DNA of 64,000 nt from Hoplostethus atlanticus (Eukaryota > Chordata > Actinopteri > Trachichthyiformes > Trachichthyidae), in NCBI GenBank assembly GCA_034670405.1, contig JAXDDX010000124.1:1049501-1113500 (forward strand), read 5' to 3'. Position numbers and translations under genes: made by a program. Of the stretch, positions 1 through 13,244 are shown piece by piece; position 1 is the first letter of the stretch, and each line of letters starts with the position of its first letter. The notes beneath the pieces were generated by a model that worked only from the letters and a program-made list of their open reading frames with translations, was not told the DNA's origin and ran no database searches.

Positions 1-1560
1 AAGGCTTCCACATACAAATAAATGCCAAACCTTTCTCATACAATAGACTTGCTGTTGGAGTAGTTAGAGATCCAAAATTCACAATGGAGATGGAATTTTA
101 AAAAACTCATCTTTGAAATGACAGTAGACAGTCTTCTTGGTTTATTTAATGTTGAACAGTTGTACTTCATTGACTCATAAATGCAGAACTAGTTGGTCAG
201 GGGTCCTACCACTGTTCAATGTGCACCTGTCCCCCTCCCACAACACACACACCTGTTCTTCCCCCTCGGGGAGTCTTGAGGCTGCAACTGCACAGGAGAC
301 CCAATGGACCAAAGAATAATTGTGATGCAACCTTAAGAAACCTGGAGGCTTTAGCTCCTCAAGTGCAAAGTCTATATCAACTCATCCACAGGCACTAAAA
401 TGATGGGATTGAGGAATTACAAAATATGAGTTTGCTAATTCCAGTATAAGGAAAAGGAATACAGGACCATTGATTTGAAAGTGTTCTTCCCCAATGGAGG
501 TGAGTCTAAAAATAATTTTGGGTCAATATTTATGCATTAACATACTATGGTGCTGCCAGATGCCAAAGTAGATCTCTGTTATAAAATAAAAGCCATTTGT
601 GGAAAATCACGTTTTTTGTGTCTGTCTTACCCCTCTTCGTGTCATGCTCGCTTGAATACACACTTTCTCTCGCTCCCTGTCTTGCGCACCCAGGCAAATG
701 CACGCACACGCGCGCGCACATTATTACAAATTTAGCATCACTTTACTTGCCCATATTCATTTATTCTGACCTATACCTGTATTGCAGGTAGTGTGGATAT
801 AGCCTAACGTTATCAAGCTCAGTTGTACAATATAGTCGCCAGAATACTGAATAACGAATTCATACGGGATAAAATGGATTAAGTCTTATAATGATAGCCA
901 GCCAGGTGTTTTTCAAAGCAGACCACTGCAAGCTAGCCAACGTTAGCTTATCACAGCTATCTGGTGCCACAAAGAGGGTAGATGGATAGCTAGCAAGCTA
1001 TCTTGCTCCCTAAGACAAAAGGGAAAGTAATGGCTTAGCTATTGTCAATACAAATTACTGAATGGGAAGGCTAGCTAATAGCACTTTCTATTACTGATCG
1101 ATGTTATTAAGTTCGTATAACCGACAAGATCTGAATCACCTGAACCCCAAAACTTGCATTATCAACGGAACATTAGCTACAATGAGACACCAACATGCAT
1201 TGTAAGAAGGCAACGTTGGCTAGCAACAACAGACACCTGCTCCTGCTCCTTCTCCAGCTGACCAGCTAGCATCAGTGGCTAGCACAGACGTGTGCTACTC
1301 AGCATCATTAAGTTTTAACAAATCTATTACGAACCCTCACTCTACCATCCTGACTACATGTGGATTACTTTTTGTCACAAAGAGATGTGAATGGATACAC
1401 GTTACTGCTAGAGAGTATGACTTCTTACAACTGTGGTTATCTAGCCAACGTTAGCTAGCCAGCTAGCATGTTACAAAGGAACACCCTAGCTAGCAAACTA
1501 ACCAGCTATTCACAGAACCTTGCTTCAGCAGCAGAAATAAAACTTACGCATTAACATCAC
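1..1560. other. non-coding flank with clustered GCTAGC / AACGTTAGC words
   Basis: No coding exon. A plus-strand AATAAA lies at 585-590, followed by a T/GT-rich stretch. Between about 925 and 1510 the words AGCTAGC and AACGTTAGC recur many times on both strands; they are commonly seen near promoters and first introns in fish genomes. Confidence 0.5.
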
Positions 1561-1637
1561 CTAAATAAAAATAAAGAATTCAAGCAAGACGGAACTTGAA
1601 AATGTGTTAACTAATAATAAAGAGGTTATGCAAACCT

Positions 1638-1850
1638 GGGCTGAGGACTGGTTGATGAAGATGAGGATGGTGGAGGAGGTGGTAATGATGGAACGAGAGG
1701 TTGTTGTTGTTGGTGGGTTACAGTCGCCAGGACTACGGTGACTATGGCGCTCCCTCACTGGGCAACAGTTGCTATAAAACTCACCGGGCGCGCGCAACCT
1801 AACCTGCCTGCTGATGCTGGTGGGAGGGGATTAAAGCACAATTACAGTAT
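1638..1850 (-). promoter_or_regulatory. possible minus-strand promoter / first exon
   Basis: A locally GC-rich, CpG-containing stretch has a strong donor (CCG|gtgagtt) at 1784/1785 and a weaker one (CCCAG|gtttgc) at 1637 on the minus strand. The word-rich segment to the left would be its first intron. In mammals RFX3 lies 3' of GLIS3 in the same orientation, so an rfx3 5' exon is one candidate, but no coding sequence supports it here. Confidence 0.25.
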
Positions 1851-2550
1851 ATGAGGTCGAGATGGCTAAAATAAATACAATAAAATAAAACCTACATGCA
1901 AATTTGAGTCATTTTGTACCGTACTTTCAACGTTCGTTTTCAGTAACGATTCAAGTTCTTATGAGGCCAATAAATCAGAGCCATGCATTTGATTCGATTT
2001 GATTTATTTCGCGACTTTAAACACATCAAGCATAATACAATTTTCGAGGATTTCACAATAAAGTCTGAGATTTGTTTCAATGGTGGTCCTCACCAAGTAA
2101 TGACGCCGCCCATATCCTCCAAACACAATACAAACAATAGCTGCCTGCATTATGTCATGGTAAGGCTTAGTACTTGGGCAAGTATCACATTATTTTCAAG
2201 ATGCTGTAGGTTTATTCTCGTTCTGTTTTTGTCTGCTGAGAGAGGGCCTTAATTGAGACAGCAGTTAGGTTATATTTATGTTTTTACTTCACTGTGTAAT
2301 TGTATTAATAGAAGTGTTATAAAATATAGTTCAGATTATTATTAGGTCCTATTTATGTTTAATTTACTTTGGAAGGGGATTTCATTGTTTGCTGTAATGC
2401 TACTGTTGTGCAAGGTTGTGAGGATACATTAGTTTATATTATGGTTGGAGAAAGGGATAGGTTTAGATATTAGGACATATTTAACCGTGTGTCTGTTGTT
2501 TGGAACCCATTTTAGTATTCGTCCATCTGAAACCAATCCTGGGTGTTATG

Positions 2551-2578
2551 TTTTCTTTTTTTTTTTTTTTTTTTTTTT
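2551..2578. repeat. poly(T) tract
   Basis: 28 bases with one interruption; could be the tail of an old minus-strand retroposed copy. Confidence 0.8.
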
Positions 2579-2579
2579 A

Positions 2580-3400
2580 TGTCTCCAGCCTTATGTCCAA
2601 TGGCCATTTTCCATGTTAGAGAGATGTTATAAAGTTCCTCTTGACATAGATGCTTTTGAATTTCACAAAATCAGGCTCAAAAAGCCTTGGCACTGTTTGG
2701 ACCACCTGGAGGTTTCAATCACCTCCAAAGTGTGCAGAGTGTCAAAATTGTTTTAAGTGTAAATGTACAATCCAGCTCTGTTCTGTGAAAAATATACCAT
2801 GGCATCTAAGAAAGATCAGTTTTGTTGTCAAGACTTGTTGGGACTGCTCATAGCATCTTTTCCATTGAAAACCTAACTTAATTCTCAGCCTTTGCTTCTA
2901 TTTTAAGGGGGAGCTGGTGAAAAGGTTTATGTTATGTTGAGTAAAGGGGAGGGCTGGAGAATGCAAAGCTGGCGGTATGGTGAGGGTGGACATAGCACTG
3001 AAAATGCATGCTGATGGGATGATTGCCATCTGTCAAAAGCTCATTTGCACATTTTAGATAACAGAAACATATTGACATCTTTCATTTTCATGTTATACTG
3101 TACGTCACAGATGTTTCTAGTGGGCCTGTTTATGTGAATCATAGTCCTTGCAACCATCTCACATATTGCAGTTAGCAAGGATACAATGTTTGCATGGGGC
3201 CCAGTCCTTCAGCGCTCTGTATCCGTTGACCATGGTATTTTTTCCATGATTATGACCTTCCTTTTACTTTCTCATAGCCTGTTTAACCCCTCATAACACA
3301 TCATTTCATCTAAAGAATGTAATGTTAGCAGGCTGCAGATGTCTGTTACTTGATTGTGTTTTGGGATTTTGAATCAATAAAAGTTCCTTGTTTGATTCTC
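2580..3400 (+). other. 3'-UTR-like sequence with poly(A) signal
   Basis: T-rich unique sequence ending in a well-formed AATAAA at 3376-3381 with a T/GT-rich downstream element. A second AATAAA with similar context is at 3870-3875. No ORF of note lies upstream; this could be the 3' end of an uncharacterised plus-strand transcript, or chance. Confidence 0.25.
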
Positions 3401-5410
3401 AACCTGGACCTCATTTGCCTGTCGTTTGGGGAAACCAATAGATAGAGTTTCCGCAAAAGTAGGAGATTTTAGCTTTAACTTGCTTTGCTGGCTGAGCAAT
3501 AATTACCAACAAAGTTTTATTTAAATTTTGAATTATTGCCTTGTCATTTTACTGAAGATTGTTACTATTGATGTGATGGCAGCATTCAAAAAGAGACCTC
3601 TGGACATTACTTCAAAGAAATGTATATATCGATATTTAATAATATTCGCTTTAAGGGTTAGCAATGGCACCAGTTCACGAAAATTATTGAAGTATCCCTC
3701 CAATATAAGTATTAAATTACATTTAATAAATAATGTTTAATATTTATGACATTTCTTTTTGAAAAATGTCATGTGGTATTTGATTCTATAGGCTTCCATG
3801 TGGAGTACATGCCCAAAACAGCAACAATGTCAACTGTGATACCTGTAATCAGTTTACATTTCTGTTTTGAATAAATGTTTGAAATCATTGTTGCTTGAGT
3901 TTTAAACATATTACATTTCAGGGATGCTTTGGTGGAATATATATATATATATTTTTTTCATTTACAAATGCAAAATGTCCCACAATTATAGAATCAGCTT
4001 GGTCATGAAATGATGAAATTATTGAATACCCATTTAAAGCATGGCTCTCTTTTGCTACAAGTTGAAATGTTTTACCTTCTAAGATTGGGCACGCTGAGAA
4101 CTTATACATTGAAAATAGTGGCAAAACAAAAACAGAAATAAGTAAAGAGAGCCTAACCACCTGTATCCACTGGGCACTTCTATTTTTGCTAGCGGTGCTA
4201 AACAGATGCTTTGGGGAAGCTGTTGTTGTTGCTAAGCAACTATTGAAATCCTGAATCATGACTCTTTTCCTAAAAGTTGTAATTTGTTTTTAGCTAAATC
4301 TGCTCGTCCTTTCAATTTTAAATAAGACAAATCCAGGACTGTGAAGAGTGGTACTTGGTGAACATGTAAAATGCTGTTTCATACTGTTCAGCTACATGGC
4401 AGTGGCTGCTGATTATTTCTTAATTACTTAGATTGCCAGTGCAAAACCTGTCTCTGTCTGGTGCTTTTTTTTAAATGTCTCCCTTGTTTTGGCTTTATGA
4501 GGTAGCCTACACACTCAGTGATACTGGCTTAAGTGCTTAAATGACTTTAATGAGTGTTAGTACCCTAACACAGAGAGTTAGAGAAAGTTATGTTTGTGCT
4601 GTGCAAGATAACTTGACAAACAGACATCTACAAATCTATATGATTGATACCAACTGCACTATATTATCAACTATTTTGATGAGTTGCAAATAATAAGGGC
4701 CTGGCTCTGTAACAATCCATTTCATAAAATGACTCTCTTTTCAATGGCATCTTTAATTTTAACTGTTTTGGGCAAGTCATTACACCTTTTCACTGTTTGA
4801 TTTCAAATGTGTCCATTCATTTGTGTTGTTTGAGTGGCTTCCTAAAGGCCTCCCATCTTCCTTCTTACTTTTGTAGAAAAAATGGGTTGTAATTGATAGT
4901 TAATGAGTGTCTTGGCTTTAGTCATTTGTTCAGGTGCACTACGCGTTGCATTGTGCTTCCATTGTGTATCTGCTCCATATAAACTGCAAGGAAATATGGG
5001 GTGCATGTTGGAAGTATTGCTGTGTAAATAATACGTATCTCTGTCATAAGCTAGGGGGAAGCTTTAAAAAGTAAATTAACCAGGATTAACTGTCTACAAG
5101 AGAAGGTTCGGTGCGTCTTTGTATTATTGGGAGAAACATAACTAAAGCCACAAAGTTTACTGTAGCAAAATGTCAAAAAAGGTTTGACAAAAGCAGTGCA
5201 AATGTTTTCTTTCTCTTGATTTATCCCAAATGTATTTAAACATTCACACAAATCCGTCTCATAGCCTCGGCACAGAAACACTGATAGCACAATATTATAT
5301 GCATATAACAATATGGTTATCTCTAGGCATATTACAGTGACATGGTAAGGCTGTCTTGTTACTATAGTTACAATGACATGGCTCTAACAAAAAACATAAT
5401 AAATTATCCT
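3401..5410. other. intergenic, unique sequence
   Basis: AT-rich, with an (AT)n run at about 3938-3952 and the X-box palindrome at 4228-4240. No coding exon recognised. Confidence 0.6.
4228..4240. promoter_or_regulatory. palindromic RFX X-box
   Basis: GTTGCTAAGCAAC has two perfect six-base inverted half-sites around one base, matching the RFX-family X-box layout. It sits about 1.6 kb beyond the glis3 stop. Function inferred from motif alone. Confidence 0.45.
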
Positions 5411-5848
5411 TTATATACTTTTCTTTGATTGCATCGTAGGAATGCTGTGCAAAAGGTCACAAGAAGCTACATGAAGTACTATATGTTATACAACTGTAGT
5501 AAAAACTGAGGAATTCAAGTAAACATTAAAATCCTGTTGGCTCTGTGGTTAATATCGTTGATTATGGAGATATAAAAAGACACTGTGTAGAGTCAGATCA
5601 TACAATTACAGAGATTTAAAAAAAACGTGTATGAAGAATGTAAGAAAGTCAGTTCCTTCTTCTAATTTTTCTAACCTAAGAATCTCAGACTGCTTCATCA
5701 TCAAATATCCTTTGCTTGGCGTCACAGCACCACTCTACAGCCATTTTGCAGCAGCGTCCATGTGTCACTCCTAATAAGCATTTGACTTAAATCGACTGGG
5801 GACACAAAATAGTGCAAGGGAAAGCAACCCATAGGTCTTCTGGTCGTA
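5411..5848 (-). other. glis3: glis3 3' UTR, end uncertain
   Basis: Sequence following the stop. I find no AATAAA on the minus strand in the first 400-odd nucleotides. A TATAAA variant at 5416-5411 is the first plausible poly(A) signal, so the limit given is tentative. Confidence 0.35.
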
Positions 5849-5970
5849 TCACCCCTCGGTGTAGATGCAGGAGATCTGGCTTGGGCAGTGGTCCGATGCA
5901 CCGAAGAAATCTACTACTTCCAATTCTCGATCGCCACCCACATCCTGTGATTGTCTGTGGACATCGTATT
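5849..5970 (-). CDS. glis3: glis3 exon 11 (terminal coding exon)
   Basis: 122 nt: two bases finishing a Glu codon, then YDVHRQSQ... to [20 protein letters not shown] and TGA at 5851-5849. GITEYDV across the junction matches mammalian GITVYDL. The last dozen residues match the GLIS3 C-terminus I recall (CPSQLSSVYTEG). That ending separates GLIS3 from GLIS1. Confidence 0.94.
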
Positions 5971-5985
5971 CTGCAGACCCGCACG

Positions 5986-6043
<58 letters not shown>

Positions 6044-9000
6044 TATTGGTATAAAAGCCATGCCCATAAAATGCTGATCCCATAACAGTTATGTTTACAC
6101 TATTTCGTCACCTGTAATGCCAGATAGAGCTCTCTGTGAGACTATTGGAGCAAGGCTGTCACCAAATGCTTGAACTTGCATCAGTGGACATGAACTGCTC
6201 TGTGCTGTCATCCCACTATATGACGAAGGAGAATACAGCATCTTCATCTGCCCTGAGAGCTCTACATGTTAGGAGAGAAAACACATAAGATTCATATTTT
6301 ATCCTTATTGTAAAGAACAACTCAAATAAGGTTTAAAGCTTTTTCCCATTAATAATGCATTTACAATATTCGACTTTCTTGTAGTGGATCTATAAAGCAG
6401 CGCTACTCCTAATTAAGGAAGTCCTTTCAGACCTCGTCTTTATCTCAACAGTAAAAGCTGAATTGAGTGCTTTGCGAACACCTTGTCAACATCGCTGCGG
6501 CTTTCAAGTCTGGGGGGAAAAGGGTGATATCTATTTAAAGCTACATAGAGTGGAGCTGCCTGATTCTGCCTACCAAGAAAAGAAAAACACAAGCCACCTG
6601 CTACACAACATTAAGATCTACTACAGGATCAATGTGCATGTGAGGAAATCTTGTCAGACCGCCCACGCATTCGCTAATAGGTTTATAATAGATATGAAAC
6701 TTGTACAATAACCCCTTTTCAGAGGAATCGTTTTCCCCCCGGACCCCCAGGCTGGTCTCTGTCTAACTGCATTCACCTCTATGAAAGTGAAAGGAGTATT
6801 TCTGTGTTTTAACATCAGTTGACGAACCTTGAAAACGCAGCGACGATGAACCTGTCTGGGTACCTGGGCTATGATCTGCCAGTTCAGGAGGCTGACTGGG
6901 CCGCCTCACGTCTCGGTTGTTCTGTAGAGGTGCCCCATTGGGAGGCTGGGGGAGGTAGGTGGAAGAGCAAGGCCCACACTGGTCCCCGGGGATGAGCTGA
7001 TGGGGGGAAGGATCAACAAACCTGAAATATTTCAGACTGGAGTAAATGCTCTGCTTGTTGAATAAAGAAAAAACAGTTAATTGGTGTATCAACCATCCTC
7101 ATTTATTACTTTTATCTGTACATATTCCATATCTGACTCCATTGTATCAATTAAATACCGGTTCTGCTTTTTTGTCAGTTCCATTTATTCATGTTCCATA
7201 GTGGTTTTCACTGTGTGGAAAATATACGCCTCTGTGAAATATATATTCTTTTAAAACTAAACTAAAATCTGCATCAGCAAATCACCAACTGATGTTTCAT
7301 TCTTTACCGTCAGCTGCTGGAGGCAGAGGACGATGTTCACTGTGTTATTTGCCATAGTAGAGAACATTATGTAGCTTTTATATAGCTGTGGAAATAACAC
7401 TCTTGCATACGTCTACTTGGCAACAGAGTGAATATTAAAGGAGCCAAAGTTTGGTGACAATATGCAAAGACTGAATGGAACTGACAGAAAGGAATCACAT
7501 ACAAATGCAGAGAAGAAATGGCAACAAGGATTTTACAATCGATTTAACATCTAGAAAAGTAATTACAGCAATTCTCATCTCCCACCAGACTTTAAATGGT
7601 ATTTTTTAGATTTTATGATTCACTTATTGAATTCCTTAGCCACTCCTGTTGGTGGCTATAGCATCCATTAATACTAGTCCTTGAGACCAATGAGGCAAGG
7701 CAAGGCTTGCTTTCACAGGCCAATTGTCTACCCAGAATCCTGCAGTGAATGCTTTGGCCTACTGCTGCTACGGGAACAATCACAGCCAGTGAGGAGCCAT
7801 GAGCATCTGGCTGCTCAGAACAGCAGAAATCCTTCATCACGGGCTTTGAAGTGTATAGATGAAGGGATGTTTTCCTGTGGGCTGACCAGGCAACAGTGTT
7901 GCTGGTCATTCCCAACCTGTAAAATCTCTTCCCAGCCGCTTTCTTCACAGTGGAGGTGTAGCACCCACAAAAAACCCTTTTTGAGTCTTTCACCAGAGTA
8001 GAAAATGGTGCTTTATTTTAATCAGATTATTCTAACTATGAGCTTATAGCCATGAAGCCATGACAACCAATGTTTAAGTAGTTATTTGTTTCAGATCAGT
8101 AAAAAGAGAGAAAAAGGGACTGTGAGGCATTTAAATCAGTCATGGCTACACTACACTGTGCCAATGGGAATTCAAAATGAAAAGGAAATACTAACGGGCT
8201 TGCCCAGTAAAGCTAACTGCTCCTCCAGTTGGCTCCAGTGAAGGCAAGTGTCTCTGAACATGTTTAAATACCACAGCATTTCAAAAATAATCATTTGAAA
8301 AGGATTTGTGTTTCTTCTGCTTATGACTGGACATGTGCATATATACCTACCACAAGCTTAGTACCCAGTTGTTTAGTGGTGATGACAATTTCCCCCCACT
8401 TTATACGCATCAAATCTAAAATAGTCTGATCTAGTCTGTGGCAGATGCATCATCATGCTACTTCATACTACAGTCACTTGAATAAATATCAATTTAATAA
8501 TAATAACAATCAAAATCTCAAACATGTTACAATCAGGCAAAACCCCTCAGTACCTGTAATCATCTTGTAGGGAGCACAACAGAGCGAGGTGAGGACTGCC
8601 GGATGAGTCTTGCCCCTGTGGAACAGCTGAGGAACAGGGATGGGCAAAGAGACATCACGTCAGGACTGTCCACCACGGGCTAAACGTGTTATTGGTTCTG
8701 TAACTATAGTTTTTTATATCAGATGTATTCTGGGAAATCAAAGCGTCTGAGTGAACATATATGTACCAGAGTACGGCTCATGGGAGGCGCCGGGGGATGG
8801 GACTAAGTTGCCGTCGATCCTGGCCAGAGGAGAAAGGCTTGGTTGTAGGGGGTGGATGGTTAAACAGTTTGTAAGTGCTTCCTGGGTCACATCAACAGAG
8901 GATTTCAGCTAGAGACATGACACATGGGAAATGAATCATAATCAGCGCTAAACAGACATTCAACAGGAAAATAAAATATGTTCAGTGGATTTTTGGCTGC

Positions 9001-9893
9001 TTTTCATTTTAATTTTACTACTAGTACTAGTATTATTTCTGTTAATCAACTATAATAAAGAGAATTGCATTGCTGATTCCAGTAGCATCCATAGCTCACT
9101 TAAACCTGTTCAGCACAATTTAGAAACCAACAAATTGCTAGAGTTGAATGAGCACAACAACAAGTGAGTAGTTAAGTGTGAGTTTATATATATGAGATTT
9201 ACAAGTTGTGTCTTGAAGATGCTACAGCTTAAAAGACGATGCTAGTTATGCTTCCCCTGGCAGGTCACCATGATCATCTTTTGTCTTTAATCTATTTTTT
9301 GTTGTTGTTGTAGATTTAAACAAGCTTCATCAGCCAAACTACGACTAACGTTCTGAACATGGGGAGTAAAAGCCTCTGCTCTATTATCTGAGGCCAAGAC
9401 AGCTATTGTTTTAAAACTAACCAATAACGTTAAAATCAATTCTAAATTAAACTGGAAGGCAATGTAAGGCAGCTAAAGTGGTATTTATGTGATTACCTTA
9501 TATGAACTCTTCTTTTAATTCTGTCTAAAAGCCTAATTGCTGCAACAATTTGCAGACAAGCATCATATGAAAACAGCTATAGAATGATTATTGGGTATAT
9601 ATTAAGCGAGGTGTACAGTAAGCTTTATAATAAACAACCATATGCAGGCGGTCTCGAGAGGCATTAGCAAAAACCACAGAAAGATTACCGACTATGAAAA
9701 CGTGTTATTTAACCTGTTAATGAAAGAAGCTGTGCACGTGGGAGACTTTGTAAAATGTCACTTTTTTTAGTAACAACCCACCTTCTGCGGCTGTATCTAT
9801 GGTGACATAACCTGCACTGAGACGAGCGAGCTAAAGAGCATAATTCTCACGCATACAACAAGCGTAACTTTACTGGAGAGATACTAAAGTAAA

Positions 9894-9935
<42 letters not shown>

Positions 9936-11313
9936 ATTATCCGCAAGTGGAAATACAGGGGTGCAAGCAGTGCAGCCACACCCAGGCACATGCCGTAAAC
10001 AATATGTGTGTATGGCATGTTTAGTGTTACCTAGTTCTGTCAGTGGTAGCGGAGGTGTAAACTGTTTTGTCATTTAGATGGTAGATCGATCCTTTGATAT
10101 TGTGTGATTTTGTCTATTTGCAACTATCACTAAGGAGAGTTAGTCATGACTACAGAGCCAGAGGCAGCTAACGTCACTGTTTAAATACAGGTTGCATGGT
10201 TGCTATGAAGTGAGCTACTTCTGAAAACATGTTTTTCACAGGGAAATGTAAGGTATACCGCGTTGATCCTGCAAAAACGTCTACGAGTATATATGTACAA
10301 TGTACTGCGATACTGACCTTCTTCCGTAACTGTCGCTCTTTAGAAGAGTGGGATTTAACATGTTTCCTCAAGGAGCTGGGATCAGTGTAGCGCTTTGCAC
10401 AGCCAGGGACCTGACATGCATATGGCTTCTGCACAACCACAGGCATATGAAAACACACACACACACACACATATACCCAGGCTTTGAAATACCAACCATA
10501 ATTGTGCGCCTGTGTGTCTATAAATGGGTGTGTTCATGCACGAGTGTGTTTATGTGTGTGTGATGCCCGCCACTCACTGTGTCCAGGTGTGTACGCTGGT
10601 GTTTAGCTCTGTCACTGGAGTTGCTGAAGGCCTTGTAGCAGCCAGGGTGCTGACATAGATAGGGTTTCTCCCCTGTGTGGCTACGCAGGTGGATCTTCAG
10701 GTTTTCTAGCCGTGAGAAAGCCTTCTTACAGCCCTCAAACTGCAACCGCACATTAACACACAGTACATGTAGTTTAGGTCCAATGTCATCCAACTTCTAC
10801 TTTTACTATGTGTTTAAAATACAGTACACTGTCCTGGAAGACTACGATGTTTTGGATTATTGGCTCCATCCGGTGCCATGTAGGAACACTACAAGCACCT
10901 CCAACCTGAAGCTGCACACACACCTGGAGCTACTTGAGCTTAATGGCTGGAGCTACTTGAACTTATTAGCTGCAGCTCACCAGCGCTGCCCTCGGTGTGT
11001 GGGAGGCTGTGGCAGAAGGAGGACCTCATGGATGCTAAAATGACTGGCTTTTAGACTGAACTGACACTTGAGTATGCCCTTGCTGCTAACTGATAGTTTT
11101 ACGGTTGACAGGCAAGCTGAATAGAGGCCAAGTCCAGAGAGGGACTAAATGTATAAAAATGTACCAAGCACCAAAAGGAGCCACCTGTGAAACTGACCAA
11201 TATAACAGCTTAAAGCATCAAACCCAAGTATAGCAATTCGTAATCATTTCCATTATCTATCCATTTAGGCTCAGAGGGGGTGAATCTTGAAGTGCATGGC
11301 ATCCACATTGCAT

Positions 11314-11385
<72 letters not shown>

Positions 11386-13211
11386 AAAAGGCAAGGCACA
11401 CAAGGCGACCCACAGAACAGCAAAAAAACCTAAATCAAGTTCCATATTACAGACAGTTGGATGATGCTATTGTCAATTGCCGAAAAAGAAAAAAGCAAAC
11501 AAACTGCACCTCCCTTTGCAGGTGTACTGGCCATGGCACACCCAAATTGGTGTGATAATCAAGGCTGTGTAAAGTGCAAACAGCATTAATGGCTCAGGGA
11601 ATACCAACTGCATTTAAATGTGTATGACAAATACCAGAACAGAGTCATTTCCAGAAAAGGGGCTATGAAAATATTGTGTTCATGTAAACATAGTCAACTG
11701 GACACAAAGGACAGACAGCACAACACACTGATAAAGACTTATCCACTTTCCAAATCTAATACTGTGAATTTGCGCTAGCCGTATGAGCCTATAATGTCAT
11801 TGTTTGCTCAATCTTCGGAAAAATCAGTCTTAAAAGTCTTAAAAATCATATTTGATTTGACTTTCTAGCAAAACTTTTACCAAATAATTTTGAAACGTTG
11901 CTTTGAAAAGGTTTATGATCTCACTGTTTTAAAAATATATTTCTTATATTTAAAAATACAAATGACACTTTAGGTAAATAAATGTTTTCATGGTTGTCAG
12001 TGGAACCAGCAGGGGTCAGTGTTTATACACACATTGCTGCATTGTAGGTTTCTTTTTTCAACCTTTTTATCTTGCATCACCTTGACAGCCTTTGAATGAC
12101 AGTAAGTAATTCTCAATACATTCTTCATATATTCATGGAAAAGCTTAGACGATGACTTAAATGATGACTAGTATATCATCATATTATAAACATCTGGAAC
12201 ACGGTCTAGTACCCTTAATCCTGGGGTTTAAGGAAATAGCATACTAATCCAAGTTAGTTACTAATCCAGTATCATAACGCAGCAGTGACTTCATCTCAAA
12301 ATGATGTGAATCATCAATGCTTTCCTAGTCTAAGGTCAGGACTTTGCTCTCCCTCCTGGTCACAGGGGGTTTGGAATGCCCTTACTAAGCTTCGTAGATG
12401 AGTCATGGGCCATGTCCCATTTTGTTATTCTCCCTCCAGGACTGGATTCCTCACATACTGATACCTCTCCCCAGCCATGCCATAACCAAACCAAAAGGTT
12501 TTTCCTTTAATATTTCACCACTTGCATTCCTCTGCATTCCAAGGAGAAATATTTGCCATTCCTTCTATTAAATGACATGCCAGTGGTATTTCCTCAATGT
12601 CTTTGTTCAAAAAATATAACAAACAAGATACATAAAGATCCAACCTGAAAATAAAATGGTCCACTATCAGCTTGAGTTGAGTATTTCCAGTAAAACTATC
12701 ATTATCATTCGCTGATAGTATGAATACCATGTTTCGAATGCTACAGGGATGGTGGCCATTCAATTCACAGGCTATCAACTATGTTCACCCAACACTAGAG
12801 AACAAATTCTTAATAGTTTTGTCAAAGCAAATGCACAAAATTGGAGATAAAAGAGTAGCTACAACTAAACAGTAGAGCAATACAGAGCGAGAAAGGCAAC
12901 ATCCTCTCAAAATCTCTCCCCACACCCGAGAGTAAATCTTTCACAAGCACTCTTTCCATCTCTTCTATTTAATTTGCTCTCACAGGAAGGTGTACCAGCA
13001 AAATACTGCTACTCCAAAACATAGCGTAGAGAAAAAAAAACCCAACAACAGACCATTCAGACTGGGAACCACAAGAAAAACATCACAGATAGTCCGAGAC
13101 AGCATGATAAATAGTCATTCAGAAGCAAAGTGGAAAGACTAGTGAGGACCAGCATTAGACTAAAACACACTGCCAGGAGCCCAGCAGTGGCCAGGGGTGG
13201 CTGCGTGTTAG

Positions 13212-13244
<33 letters not shown>

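Noticed and set aside
1561..1797. 78-codon minus-strand ORF
   Set aside because: No protein similarity; better explained as a possible untranslated first exon with a donor inside the frame.
5787..6083. Cys-Val-rich and His-Thr-rich ORFs
   Set aside because: Translations of the (CA)n repeat; only the frame ending [12 protein letters not shown] is real, and only within 5849-5970.
7613..8001. Overlapping 126- and 106-codon ORFs
   Set aside because: Inside glis3 intron 8, on opposite strands, without family features or splice-compatible phase.
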